Source: a virus. From it: DNA of 49,016 nucleotides. This document shows, piece after piece, positions 1-6,029 of this stretch (its first letter is position 1; every line of letters begins with the position of its first letter). The translations under genes were made by a program, and so were the position numbers. Below the pieces are notes generated by a model, which searched no databases, was not told the DNA's origin, and worked only from the letters and a program-made list of their open reading frames with translations. The stretch covers positions 1 through 49,016 of the IMG/VR virus record IMGVR_UViG_3300029914_000039. One strand, 5' to 3'.

Positions 1-309
1 CAGGACATGTGGTTGTTCATCTTGGAGAACGTGAAGAAGACGCAGTTGTGCCGGTTGAAGGAGGAGTGCCGGCGACTGGTCCGGGAGAAGGTTGAGGATC
101 GAGGTGCGTTGCACCGAGCCTTGGATGACCTAGTGCAGTTGAAGTTGATCCGCAGGAGGTATGAGAAGTCTTGGGATGAGGTGTGGGTGAACCCCGAGGC
201 TGTTCACCCTTATGGGCTCAAAGGAAATGCCTTGACGGACGCCATTGCTTCTTTCTATGCCGGGACCATGACCGATGACCCGGGCCCGATGATGAGGAGA
301 GAGCCATGA
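1..309 (+). CDS. winged-helix DNA-binding protein, 5'-truncated by window edge
   Basis: The frame is open from the first base; an ATG lies at 7, but the upstream codons are also open, so the gene probably begins outside the window. The visible part (about 100 aa) has the helix-turn-helix pattern LHRALDDLVQLKLIRRR followed by a strand ending VWVNPEAV and then LKGNA. This is the recognition helix, wing and N-P pattern of RepL/MarR-like winged helices of plasmid and phage replication or regulatory proteins. The stop overlaps the next start by 4 bp (ATGA), so it is translationally coupled to a run of small genes. A role in early regulation or replication initiation is inference. The family call is moderate; the partial status is likely because the first helices of the fold are missing. 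Confidence 0.6.
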   Translation, partial: QDMWLFILENVKKTQLCRLKEECRRLVREKVEDRGALHRALDDLVQLKLIRRRYEKSWDEVWVNPEAVHPYGLKGNALTDAIASFYAGTMTDDPGPMMRREP

Positions 310-518
310 CGGGCGCTGGAGTATTCACCCAGGTCAGGGACCTCTTCGCCACCCTGCCTGACCCAACTACGAACTGGTGCGTCTTGAACTGGGAAGAGTA
401 CGCGGCCCTTGGGGGCACCGAGGATGGCTGGAACAGGTTGGCTGCATGTGCTTTAGACGAGAACGACCGCGACGACACCCTGCACCTTCTGTGCACTCAC
501 CATGAGGAGAAACCATGA
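306..518 (+). CDS. small hypothetical protein (70 aa)
   Basis: Acidic 70-aa protein starting at the ATG that overlaps the preceding stop by 4 bp; its own stop overlaps the next ATG in the same way. It is rich in Trp, Leu and acidic residues and has a C-terminal Cys/His group (LLCTHHEE) that could bind a metal but does not form a recognisable finger. No family recognised. The overlapping starts and stops on both sides support it as a real member of the early small-gene operon. Confidence 0.6.
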   Translation: MTGAGVFTQVRDLFATLPDPTTNWCVLNWEEYAALGGTEDGWNRLAACALDENDRDDTLHLLCTHHEEKP

Positions 519-787
519 CCTTCACCCAATCTGCCTGCCAGATACCTAAGAACAAGATCGCCAACCTGATCAACTCCTACTGGAGAGCGGTCAATGAAGC
601 GGCTGCGGCCAAACAGAAAACCAGGGACCTCACCTTGGAGATGGCCGAAATGGCTGTTGAACTGGGGATGTCCCAGAGTGCCATAGTCGGTGGCGCCCGA
701 CCTGAAGTTTTCCTGGATGGGTTTCTGGCTGGCGCAGGCGTCCTCCCCCTCGCTCGCACCACATCCAAGGAAGGGGACTTGTCATGA
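515..787 (+). CDS. small hypothetical protein with helical core (90 aa)
   Basis: 90-aa protein with ATG in a 4-bp overlap with the upstream gene and an AGGAG-like site (gaggagaaacc) just before the start. The middle (VNEAAAAKQKTRDLTLEM AEMAVELGMS) is strongly helical, and the segment after it (MAVELGMSQSAIVGG) resembles a short helix-turn-helix, but too weakly for a functional call. No family recognised; coupled by a 4-bp overlap to the next gene. Confidence 0.6.
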   Translation: MTFTQSACQIPKNKIANLINSYWRAVNEAAAAKQKTRDLTLEMAEMAVELGMSQSAIVGGARPEVFLDGFLAGAGVLPLARTTSKEGDLS

Positions 788-969
788 GCAACGTATACGT
801 CACTTTCGAGCCGGCGACACCCTACCTCATGAACCTCAAGGTGGCCCTTGGCGGCATCGACCAGGACATTAAGGCACTCCGTGAGACGCAGGAAAGGCTG
901 GGGGAAGGGCTCAAACTGCTCTGCGAGACCAGGGATGCCATCAAGAACTCAATTGCCAGGATGGGGTAG
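784..969 (+). CDS. small coiled-coil hypothetical protein (61 aa)
   Basis: 61-aa protein whose residues 20-58 form an amphipathic helix with heptad-like spacing of Leu/Ile (IKALRETQERLGEGLKLL). ATG overlaps the previous stop by 4 bp. Likely a small oligomeric accessory protein; no family recognised. Confidence 0.55.
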   Translation: MSNVYVTFEPATPYLMNLKVALGGIDQDIKALRETQERLGEGLKLLCETRDAIKNSIARMG

Positions 970-971
970 CC

Positions 972-1085
972 ATGATCCAGCGTCTGATCGGACTCGCCAA
1001 GTTTTTGGTTATTGCCGGCGCCATGCTAGTGGCTATTCTGTTTGCGCCTCCTCTGCCCGAGGATGAACCCGAAGGAGACCAGTAG
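972..1085 (+). CDS. 37-aa single-span membrane miniprotein
   Basis: Starts at ATG 972, two bases after the previous stop, and ends immediately before the next ATG at 1086. The product has a short basic N-terminus (MIQRLIGLAKF), one hydrophobic helix of about 17 residues (LVIAGAMLVAILFAPP) and an acidic tail (EDEPEGDQ). The exact fit between neighbours and the clear membrane helix argue for a real gene. Function unknown; small phage membrane proteins of this kind may act in host takeover or superinfection exclusion, which is speculation here. Confidence 0.5.
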   Translation: MIQRLIGLAKFLVIAGAMLVAILFAPPLPEDEPEGDQ

Positions 1086-1364
1086 ATGAATGCGCGGGAG
1101 AAACACCAAGGGGACGAGTCGGGGTGGTGCGCCCTGTGCGGCGAGATCACCCGGACCAAGAACTGTGCCGACAAGGCAGGCAACCCCGAGATTTGGGTCT
1201 GCCGTAGCTGCTGGAAGCCTAGTTTCCTGGTTGACCTGGTGGAAGCCAAGAACCGGGTCAGGGAACTGGAGTCCATCTTCGCTACCTGGAACGACTGGTT
1301 CAAGGGTGGGCCCTACCGCATCGAGGAAGACCAGATTGGTAACCGTCAGACCGGCCCAACGTAA
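1086..1364 (+). CDS. small zinc-finger protein
   Basis: 92-aa protein beginning directly after the preceding TAG. It carries two Cys pairs, CALCGE (residues 16-19) and CRSCW (near residues 40-43), separated by about 20 residues: a treble-clef or zinc-ribbon style metal site. The rest is a charged helix (VEAKNRVRELESIF). Such proteins in phage early regions usually bind nucleic acid or host enzymes, but no specific family is recognised. The alternative +1 frame at the same position is Arg/Ser/Pro-rich and looks like a shadow. Confidence 0.6.
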   Translation: MNAREKHQGDESGWCALCGEITRTKNCADKAGNPEIWVCRSCWKPSFLVDLVEAKNRVRELESIFATWNDWFKGGPYRIEEDQIGNRQTGPT

Positions 1365-1398
1365 TTAATTAATTTCTATTTTCTTTGGAGAATTAATT
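1362..1398 (+). promoter_or_regulatory. AT-only island with flanking AATTAATT repeats around a ribosome binding site
   Basis: An abrupt AT-rich stretch in GC-rich DNA: TAATTAATTAATT at 1362-1374 and AATTAATT at 1391-1398, with TTTGGAG at 1384-1390 between them and the ATG at 1399 directly after. The two blocks are complementary, so the leader could fold into a weak A-U hairpin with the Shine-Dalgarno in the loop and the start codon at the stem foot. Regulatory meaning is inference; it could equally be a promoter element. Confidence 0.3.
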
Positions 1399-1638
1399 AT
1401 GGACTTCATGGAAGTGAACCTGGCCGACATCACCCTCCTGGAAGCAGGGGGGGTGATCACCGATCTCAGGGATGCTCTTAACCGGGCCCAGGTCCAGGTG
1501 GCTGCTGCGGGGTTCATTCGTCCGGGGTCCAAGGTTACCGTTCTCCTGCACCGACCCGAGGTGGACAAGGTTCTGCATGTGCAGTCCGTGGACTTCAAGA
1601 AGGACGGCGTGGTCATCCATGCCACTGAGGGGGTCTGA
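1399..1638 (+). CDS. small hypothetical protein (79 aa)
   Basis: 79-aa protein with a TTTGGAG ribosome binding site seven bases before ATG 1399. The N-terminal half is helical and acidic; the C-terminal half alternates hydrophobic residues (SKVTVLLHRPE, VLHVQSVDF, DGVVIHA) and looks like a small beta sheet. No family recognised. Confidence 0.55.
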   Translation: MDFMEVNLADITLLEAGGVITDLRDALNRAQVQVAAAGFIRPGSKVTVLLHRPEVDKVLHVQSVDFKKDGVVIHATEGV

Positions 1639-1640
1639 CT

Positions 1641-1805
1641 ATGTGGGAGGTCACTGAACACCCCAAGGGACAACCACCACGAGCCAGCGTGGCTCATGAC
1701 CCCAAGGAAGTGAATATGCTCCTGCGGCTCACCCCGGAGCAGGGTTACTACACCATCAACCGGGTCCAGGCTACCCACCATGCCCAGACACTGGAGACAT
1801 CGTGA
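1641..1805 (+). CDS. 54-aa hypothetical protein
   Basis: Starts at ATG 1641, two bases after the previous stop (TGACTATG). Encodes MWEVTEHPKGQPPRAS... ending THHAQTLETS. Short, with no metal motif or membrane helix. Its stop codon overlaps the GTG of the next small gene (tcGTGA), which fits the coupled arrangement of this operon. Function unknown. Confidence 0.4.
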   Translation: MWEVTEHPKGQPPRASVAHDPKEVNMLLRLTPEQGYYTINRVQATHHAQTLETS

Positions 1806-1957
1806 AATTCACCATCGAAAAGTATGTTGACCCGGGCCTATGGATGTTCGGCATTGTGTCGATCATCTACCCCGGGACAAGCGAGAGGACATGGGCAATC
1901 CACGTTTGGAACCGCGCCCTCATTTTGTTCCCCAAGTCCAAAGGATACCGACTATGA
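1802..1957 (+). CDS. 51-aa hypothetical protein, GTG start
   Basis: GTG at 1802 overlaps the previous stop by 4 bp, and the TGA at 1955-1957 overlaps the next ATG at 1954 by 4 bp. The product (MKFTIEKYVDPGLWMF...FPKSKGYRL) is aromatic-rich with a short hydrophobic stretch (WMFGIVSIIY). Overlap at both ends is the main support. Function unknown. Confidence 0.4.
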   Translation: MKFTIEKYVDPGLWMFGIVSIIYPGTSERTWAIHVWNRALILFPKSKGYRL

Positions 1958-2244
1958 AGGAATGGCGCGTCTATTCAAAGCAAGAACCAGGGTCCGACCA
2001 CCGGGGGGTCATCATCTGGTGGCCGGCCTGGGACGAGCGCGAGGCCAAGGATTGGTTTCGGGAGAACGTGGAGGGTTCAACCCCAGACCATTTCTATTTT
2101 GGAGCCACTTTGGAACTGGCGGAATTTGAGTCTGACCTAGAGAGGGCCATCCGTGAACGGGACGAAGCTCGCACCCGGGTCGCGGAACTGATCGCCACCG
2201 AGCGTGAAAACGAAAAACTCTGGAAGTGCCTTGGCAACCGTTGA
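1954..2244 (+). CDS. hypothetical protein with C-terminal coiled coil (96 aa)
   Basis: Start taken at ATG 1954, which overlaps the stop of the preceding small gene; a longer frame reaching to 1840 is open but lies inside other genes. The N-terminus is Trp-rich (MKEWRVYSK, IIWWPAWDERE), and residues 50-90 form a charged heptad-repeat helix (FESDLERAIRERDEARTR). It is the last gene before the 2245-2451 regulatory gap. Family not recognised. Confidence 0.55.
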   Translation: MKEWRVYSKQEPGSDHRGVIIWWPAWDEREAKDWFRENVEGSTPDHFYFGATLELAEFESDLERAIRERDEARTRVAELIATERENEKLWKCLGNR

Positions 2245-2262
2245 TCTTGTCAAGATGCAGTA

Positions 2263-2279
2263 GTCAAGGATTCCTTGAC
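2263..2279. promoter_or_regulatory. 17-bp palindrome, candidate operator
   Basis: GTCAAGGA-T-TCCTTGAC is a perfect inverted repeat with 8-bp arms and a one-base centre, typical in size for a dimeric helix-turn-helix repressor. A related half (CTTGTCAAG) sits just upstream at 2246-2254. Two winged-helix proteins are encoded on either side of the gap and are candidate ligands. Confidence 0.4.
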
Positions 2280-2325
2280 ACCTCGGTTCACCCTTCCCGA
2301 ACGCGCAAGCGTGATCGCAAGCGGT

Positions 2326-2355
2326 AACCCGCCAGCAAATCGGCTCTGGTGGGTT
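2326..2355 (+). other. 10-bp-stem hairpin
   Basis: AACCCGCCAG (2326-2335) pairs with CTGGTGGGTT (2346-2355), with one G-U in RNA and a 10-base loop. It is not followed by a T-tract, so it is a weak candidate for an intrinsic terminator and more likely a structured leader element. Confidence 0.35.
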
Positions 2356-2404
2356 GTGCTGAACAAAACCCGCTATCAGAAACGGAAAGACTCTTGAGGG
2401 GGTC

Positions 2405-2432
2405 TTGCGGTCAGGGCGAACTGGAGTATTCT
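2405..2432 (+). promoter_or_regulatory. sigma70-like promoter candidate
   Basis: TTGCGG (2405-2410), 16-bp spacer, TATTCT (2427-2432), ending about 20 bp before the GTG at 2452. The spacing and the hexamers resemble the better candidate at 36192-36219. Moderate match only. Confidence 0.35.
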
Positions 2433-2451
2433 TTAATCACATGGAGGGAAC

Positions 2452-2763
2452 GTGATTCACGATTTGAGTCCGATGACGCCGCAGAAAGCCATGGGTTGGC
2501 TAGAAGACAGGGTGGCCTTGAAGTCCCCCGAAGCCGAAATGATCAAGAACATCATCAAGACCTTCAGCCATCAGGCCAGATTGTATGAAATATCGGCCCG
2601 CACTGCACTGAACGTCCTGCGGATCCACCAGGACGACCCTTCGATCCCCAAGGACGCGCTTCTGGCGGTCCTGGCACCCATCAAGGTCATCATCGCCCAA
2701 TACCCAACCGCACCCAACGGCCACAAGCCGGCCACTGGGCCCGTCCAAGAACCGGGGTCCTGA
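2452..2763 (+). CDS. hypothetical helical protein (103 aa), GTG start
   Basis: GTG at 2452 follows ATGGAGGGAAC, a strong ribosome binding site at good distance. The 103-aa product is almost entirely helical, with MGWLEDRVALKSPEAEM and a repeated Leu/Ile spacing; the C-terminal 20 residues are Pro/Gly-rich and disordered. It is the first gene after the control region. Family not recognised. Confidence 0.55.
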   Translation: MIHDLSPMTPQKAMGWLEDRVALKSPEAEMIKNIIKTFSHQARLYEISARTALNVLRIHQDDPSIPKDALLAVLAPIKVIIAQYPTAPNGHKPATGPVQEPGS

Positions 2764-2764
2764 C

Positions 2765-2983
2765 ATGCTGCACCACGGCTGCGAATGCCCCACTTGCCGG
2801 TTCAAGGACTTCAACTATGAGCAGATGAAGGACCACGCCATCCTGAAGAACGCTCTCTTGTTGGAGGCGGCTCAATATCTGGACGAGGCCGGTCTGCATG
2901 AACCGGTTGAGCCGACTAAAGGGTTGGTTGTGGCTCCGGAACTGAGTTTGGCTTCACGGCTTCGAGCCGCTGCGAGGATTTGA
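2765..2983 (+). CDS. small protein with CxCPxC zinc-binding N-terminus (72 aa)
   Basis: 72-aa protein beginning one base after the previous stop. The first 15 residues contain MLHHGCECPTCRF, a compact His/Cys knot that could bind zinc, followed by an amphipathic helix and a short conserved-looking tail (SLASRLRAAARI). Function unknown. Confidence 0.5.
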   Translation: MLHHGCECPTCRFKDFNYEQMKDHAILKNALLLEAAQYLDEAGLHEPVEPTKGLVVAPELSLASRLRAAARI

Positions 2984-2985
2984 CC

Positions 2986-3273
2986 ATGGGCAATGTCGTC
3001 ATCAACGAGAAGGCGTGGGCTGATACCCTCAAAGACATCCCCATGATCGAGGTCCAAGCCTTCCTGGCCTTATCCCTGACGGCAGACAAGGACAACCGGC
3101 TGACCTTCAGGACCATGGACATGGTGGAGAAGTGCGGTCTGTGCCGAGTGACTTTCTTCCGGGCCTTGAGGGACCTTGAGAAGCGAGGTATGGTGACGGT
3201 CCATTCCCGGTTGTCCGGTCCTGGTGGCGTTACGGAAGTGACCCTCAACAAGTGGTGGGCGAAGGTGATCTGA
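2986..3273 (+). CDS. winged helix-turn-helix protein (95 aa)
   Basis: The helix-turn-helix reads LTFRTMDMVEKCGLCRVTFF (about residues 39-58), continues RALRDLEKRGMV as the recognition helix, then a two-strand wing with a Gly-Pro-Gly turn (VTVHSRLSGPGGVTEVTLN). This is the classic replication-initiator/MarR winged-helix layout and resembles the product at the left window edge. ATG 2986 was preferred over the TTG at 2980 because GAGG at 2974-2977 lies 8 bases from the ATG but only 2 from the TTG. It immediately precedes the small terminase gene, so a role as a switch regulator between early and late genes is possible (inference). Confidence 0.65.
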   Translation: MGNVVINEKAWADTLKDIPMIEVQAFLALSLTADKDNRLTFRTMDMVEKCGLCRVTFFRALRDLEKRGMVTVHSRLSGPGGVTEVTLNKWWAKVI

Positions 3274-3274
3274 G

Positions 3275-4021
3275 ATGACCACCCCATCCGGCCCAGTGGG
3301 CAAACTCAGCCTCACCCTCCAGGACGCCATGGGCAACTGGTTCATGGAGAACCCGTGCATGGGCAGGGGTGATGTCAGGGCCGAGGTGACAATAGAAGCC
3401 CTCCAGCGAACCGAAACAGCCGACTACTGGGTGATCAACCGGAAGAGACTCTACCGGGCCGATGTCATGGAACTCATGCTCGACCTGACCTGTTCAGGTT
3501 TCTCGATCCCGGCCATCCTCGCCATGCCCGGGATGCCCAAGAACCGGACCTACATCACCTGGATCAACGAATACAAGGTGTTCGCGGATCTCATGGATGC
3601 CTCCGAGCAGATGCGGGCGTTGATCCTATCGGAGCAGGCCCTGGAGATCATGGACGACACGAACGATCCCACGGGTAAGCAGGCTTTCAGGGACAAGACT
3701 CGGGCCGAACTGCGCATGAGGATGGCCGAAGTTTTGCACACCAAGCGGTATGGCAAGAAACAGATGGTGGATGTGACCCACCATAACGATGACCTTTCCT
3801 CCCCCGAGGTTTGGTCCAGGTTCCGTTCGGTGCTGGTAACCCACGCAGAGATGATCGAGTCGGCCACGGGCATCAAGATTCTGGTGCCTTCCGAGGTCCA
3901 GGACGCGCAAATCGTAAGACCAGATGAAGAAGGTTTCTTCGAGGCTCCAGATGTTCAAACGCTGGGCATGGAAGGTCATGCCCCTTCCGAAAGCGACTGG
4001 GAAGACAATCTCAAACTGTAG
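3275..4021 (+). CDS. terS: terminase small subunit
   Basis: 248-aa protein placed before the large terminase. Its middle (about residues 75-120) has the HTH pattern GFSIPAILAMPGMPKNRTYITW followed by a helical linker (KVFADLMDASEQMRALIL) and EIMDD. This is the pattern of Sf6/G20c-type small terminases, where the HTH binds the packaging site and the following helices build the ring. The C-terminal 50 residues are acidic and disordered, as expected for the segment that contacts the large subunit. The start ATG at 3275 follows the previous TGA by one base. In the family the protein selects phage DNA and stimulates the motor. The large subunit lies 2 kb downstream, with lysis genes in between, an unusual but known arrangement. 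Confidence 0.75.
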   Translation: MTTPSGPVGKLSLTLQDAMGNWFMENPCMGRGDVRAEVTIEALQRTETADYWVINRKRLYRADVMELMLDLTCSGFSIPAILAMPGMPKNRTYITWINEYKVFADLMDASEQMRALILSEQALEIMDDTNDPTGKQAFRDKTRAELRMRMAEVLHTKRYGKKQMVDVTHHNDDLSSPEVWSRFRSVLVTHAEMIESATGIKILVPSEVQDAQIVRPDEEGFFEAPDVQTLGMEGHAPSESDWEDNLKL

Positions 4022-4030
4022 GAGGCGGTA

Positions 4031-4351
4031 GTGGCGAAGGGCAGAATTGAGATCCCGCTCCAGATGTTCAAGGGGGCCCGGGTCTATGTGAACTTTGACC
4101 ACGAAGGTCAAGGAGGTGCCTATTGCCGAGCCTACGAAGACAAGTCCCACTCCTACTATGTGAAGATGGGGTTCGATCTAAATTACATAGACCCAGGTAG
4201 GTTCATCGTCTTCCTGGTCCATGAATGCGTCCATGCCGTTCAATTTATCTCCAAGCACTACGAAATTCGTGACGATGAATTCGATGCCTACTTGGTGGAT
4301 ATGTTGGTCGATGAAGTCCTTCGCCGCAAACCAGAACTCAGAACGAGGTGA
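4031..4351 (+). CDS. HExxH mini-zincin, putative metallopeptidase-like protein
   Basis: 106-aa protein with GTG start preceded by TAGGAGGCGGTA. Residues 57-68 (RFIVFLVHECVH) contain HECVH at 64-68 on a hydrophobic helix, and DDEFDAY at 81-87 supplies a downstream Glu/Asp that could be the third zinc ligand, as in minimal gluzincins. The upstream part forms a beta-rich sheet (RVYVNFDHEG). Similar tiny zincins occur in many phages beside packaging genes; their substrate is not established. Possible roles are processing of a virion or host protein, or simple metal binding. The motif is clear, catalytic activity is inference. Confidence 0.6.
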   Translation: MAKGRIEIPLQMFKGARVYVNFDHEGQGGAYCRAYEDKSHSYYVKMGFDLNYIDPGRFIVFLVHECVHAVQFISKHYEIRDDEFDAYLVDMLVDEVLRRKPELRTR

Positions 4352-4354
4352 ACC

Positions 4355-4540
4355 GTGGCCCTGTACTGTTACAAGTGTCCCAAATGCGAACACATCGATG
4401 AGTTGATGCGGCCCATGTCTGAGGCCGATGAACCCCATGAGTGTTCTCAGTGCGGGGCAACCACCCAGCGCGTCATGTACCCAGGATGCATTTTCGACAT
4501 TCCTGGCTTTCGCAATGGGCAGAACGTCACCATTGACTAG
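4355..4540 (+). CDS. FmdB-like zinc-ribbon protein
   Basis: 61-aa protein with a GTG start 3 bases after the previous stop. It has CYKCPKCEH (residues 5-11) and CSQCGATTQRVMYPG (near residues 30-44): paired CxxC knuckles with the spacing and aromatic/Met context of the FmdB/CxxC_CxxC_SSSS regulatory zinc ribbons common in bacteria and phages. Probably a small nucleic-acid or protein-binding zinc ribbon. It sits between the mini-zincin and the lysozyme in a tight operon. Confidence 0.65.
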   Translation: MALYCYKCPKCEHIDELMRPMSEADEPHECSQCGATTQRVMYPGCIFDIPGFRNGQNVTID

Positions 4541-4548
4541 GAGAAGCC

Positions 4549-4992
4549 ATGAACCCATCCCCCAACGCCGCCACCTTCGTTGCCCAGTTTGAGGGGTTTT
4601 CGGACACGGCCTACCTCTGCCCTGCTGGTGTGTGGACCATCGGGTACGGCACCACGGTCTACCCAGGAGGGGCCCGCGTCACCCAGGGAGATACCTGCAC
4701 TGAGGGGCAGGCCCAGGCTTGGCTCCAGAACGATTTGGCCGGCGCCGGAGCGGCTGTGGCCCGGGAGGTCAAGGTGGATCTGACCCAGAACCAGTTCGAT
4801 GCCCTCACCAGTTTCGTCTACAACCTGGGTGCTGGTGCCCTCCAGTCCAGCACCTTGCTCCGTCTCTTGAACGAGGGTGACTACGCCGGCGCCGTGGCCC
4901 AGTTCCAGTTCTGGGTCCATGGTGGGGGGAGGGTTCTCCCGGGTCTCGTCAAGCGCCGTGCTGCCGAAGCCGAACTGTTCCAGACCGCGTAG
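4549..4992 (+). CDS. endolysin, GH24 lysozyme
   Basis: 147-aa muramidase of the T4/P22/P21 lysozyme family, which cleaves the beta-1,4 bond between MurNAc and GlcNAc in peptidoglycan at lysis. The N-terminal catalytic block is FEGF (Glu15), then C24 and T30 before IGYGT: the E-8-(D/C)-5-T spacing of the family, with Cys at the position of T4 Asp20. The segment LTQNQFDALTSFVYNLG (residues 78-94) and LVKRRAAEAELF near the C-terminus are also diagnostic. There is no signal peptide or signal-anchor helix, so export needs a holin. Length is typical of the family. GAGAAGCC before ATG 4549 is a plausible ribosome binding site. Confidence 0.92.
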   Translation: MNPSPNAATFVAQFEGFSDTAYLCPAGVWTIGYGTTVYPGGARVTQGDTCTEGQAQAWLQNDLAGAGAAVAREVKVDLTQNQFDALTSFVYNLGAGALQSSTLLRLLNEGDYAGAVAQFQFWVHGGGRVLPGLVKRRAAEAELFQTA

Positions 4993-5006
4993 GGTGATAA
5001 TGGGGC

Positions 5007-5117
5007 ATGATGTGCCCCGACCCTTACTGGCCAGATCCCTACGAGGAAACCCCTTACGACATCCCCTATCCCAAGGAAGGAGGCACCGATGGCTACGATC
5101 CTGAAGACCCTGGCTAA
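5007..5117 (+). CDS. 36-aa Pro/Tyr/Asp-rich miniprotein (tentative)
   Basis: ATG 5007 opens a frame MMCPDPYWPDPYEETPYDIP... of 36 codons between the lysozyme and the membrane protein at 5089, overlapping the latter by 29 bases in another frame. Composition (Pro, Tyr, Asp, Glu) is unlike translated noncoding DNA here, but the ribosome binding site is weak. Could be a real minigene or chance. Confidence 0.3.
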   Translation: MMCPDPYWPDPYEETPYDIPYPKEGGTDGYDPEDPG

Positions 5118-5367
5118 GTGGCTTGATTCGACGGACCACACCAAGGAACTCTACGACTTGGCATTCATCGGGACGGTGGTTCTGGTCTGGTTTTGGTTGG
5201 GCCATGGCGTCTACAAGGGCAAGGGCTTCACAGAGGGGTGGAACCAAGCCCTGCTTACCTTGTTTGGGGCAGTCGGTCTCATCAAGGGCAACGGGGCATG
5301 GGCCAACCGTGATCGAGGCAACCAGCCTCCAGAGTCGCTTAACCCGAACAGTGGAGGTAACGCATGA
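5089..5367 (+). CDS. putative holin / small membrane protein
   Basis: 92-aa protein with a very strong ribosome binding site (AAGGAAGGAGGCACCG before ATG 5089). It has two hydrophobic segments, LAFIGTVVLVWFWLGHGVY (residues 23-41) and ALLTLFGAVGLIKG (about 53-66), with a polar, charged C-terminal tail. Size, two membrane segments and position between the endolysin and the spanin-like gene match a class II holin. Holins form the inner-membrane lesions that release the soluble endolysin. Sequence alone cannot prove it; a second candidate membrane protein lies at 26209. Confidence 0.55.
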   Translation: MATILKTLAKWLDSTDHTKELYDLAFIGTVVLVWFWLGHGVYKGKGFTEGWNQALLTLFGAVGLIKGNGAWANRDRGNQPPESLNPNSGGNA

Positions 5368-6008
5368 GCATCATCGGCCAAGTCCTGCCCAAGTGGGCCT
5401 TCCCTGTCACGGTGGCCGCGATCCTGATTGCGGTAGGGGTCGGCGCTTTCTCCTGCCGGGAGAGTGCCAAGGTGAAGTATGCCGAAGCCCAGGCTAAGGT
5501 GGACCAGCACAAAGCAGATCAGGATGCCAAGGTGGCTGAGGCGCTGAACAAGAAGAATGCAACCCAGGCAGCCACAACCAAGGACGACGACGCCAAGGCT
5601 CCAGACGTAGCCCAGAAGGTTGCACAGGCCCGCGCAGCCGTTGCCCGGGCCCAGGCCAAGGAACCAACCCCGCCCCCCCCTACGCTCCCCGGAGAACCGC
5701 AGCCGGCCACTCAGCCAGTGGACATCGCCGCACTGGTAGCGGAGCGGGACGCTCTAAAAGTGTTGGTGAAGGCGCAGGAATACGAAATTACCCTTGATCA
5801 CACCCGCATCCAGGACCGAGACAAGCAGATCGCCACGCTGATCCTGTCAGACGCCTCTTGGCACTCAGCCTATGACAACGAAAAAGCGGCCAATGTGCAG
5901 AAGGATGCCGTGATCGCCTCGCAAAAAGGGCTCCTGGTTGCAGCGAAGCTCAAATACGGGGCAGGAGGTCTCCTGACAGGGTATTTGGCCGGGAAACTCA
6001 GCAAATAG
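5364..6008 (+). CDS. spanin-like inner-membrane protein (Rz-like)
   Basis: 214-aa protein overlapping the putative holin by 4 bp. An N-terminal membrane helix (FPVTVAAILIAVGVGAF, residues 13-29) is followed by Cys31, an Ala/Lys/Gln-rich helical stretch, a Pro-rich hinge (TPPPPTLPGEPQP, near residues 101-113) and a predicted coiled coil (ALVAERDALKVLVKAQ to about residue 190). This is the i-spanin design: an inner-membrane anchor with a periplasmic helix that fuses the two membranes in Gram-negative lysis. No separate o-spanin lipoprotein was found inside or after the gene. The Cys after the hydrophobic segment lacks a good lipobox, so a unimolecular spanin is only a weak alternative. The gene contains a run of eight C (near 5673). 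Confidence 0.55.
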   Translation: MSIIGQVLPKWAFPVTVAAILIAVGVGAFSCRESAKVKYAEAQAKVDQHKADQDAKVAEALNKKNATQAATTKDDDAKAPDVAQKVAQARAAVARAQAKEPTPPPPTLPGEPQPATQPVDIAALVAERDALKVLVKAQEYEITLDHTRIQDRDKQIATLILSDASWHSAYDNEKAANVQKDAVIASQKGLLVAAKLKYGAGGLLTGYLAGKLSK

Positions 6009-6029
6009 CACCAACCGGGAAGGCCCAAT

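Larger units (their letters stand above)
2245..2451 (+). promoter_or_regulatory. 207-bp intergenic control region
   Basis: The only sizeable gap in the left early cluster. It holds a 17-bp perfect palindrome (2263-2279), a tandem repeat CGCAAGCG at 2304-2311 and 2316-2323, a 10-bp hairpin at 2326-2355 and a sigma70-like promoter at 2405-2432 pointing at the GTG-start gene at 2452. The mix of operator-like palindrome, short iterated repeats and promoter suggests a regulatory switch or a replication-related site; this is inference. Confidence 0.45.

Noticed and set aside
2245-2451. tRNA gene in the intergenic gap (GGTTCACCC looks like a T-loop)
   Set aside because: No acceptor stem, anticodon arm or D-arm can be paired around it. 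No tRNA was recognised elsewhere in the window.
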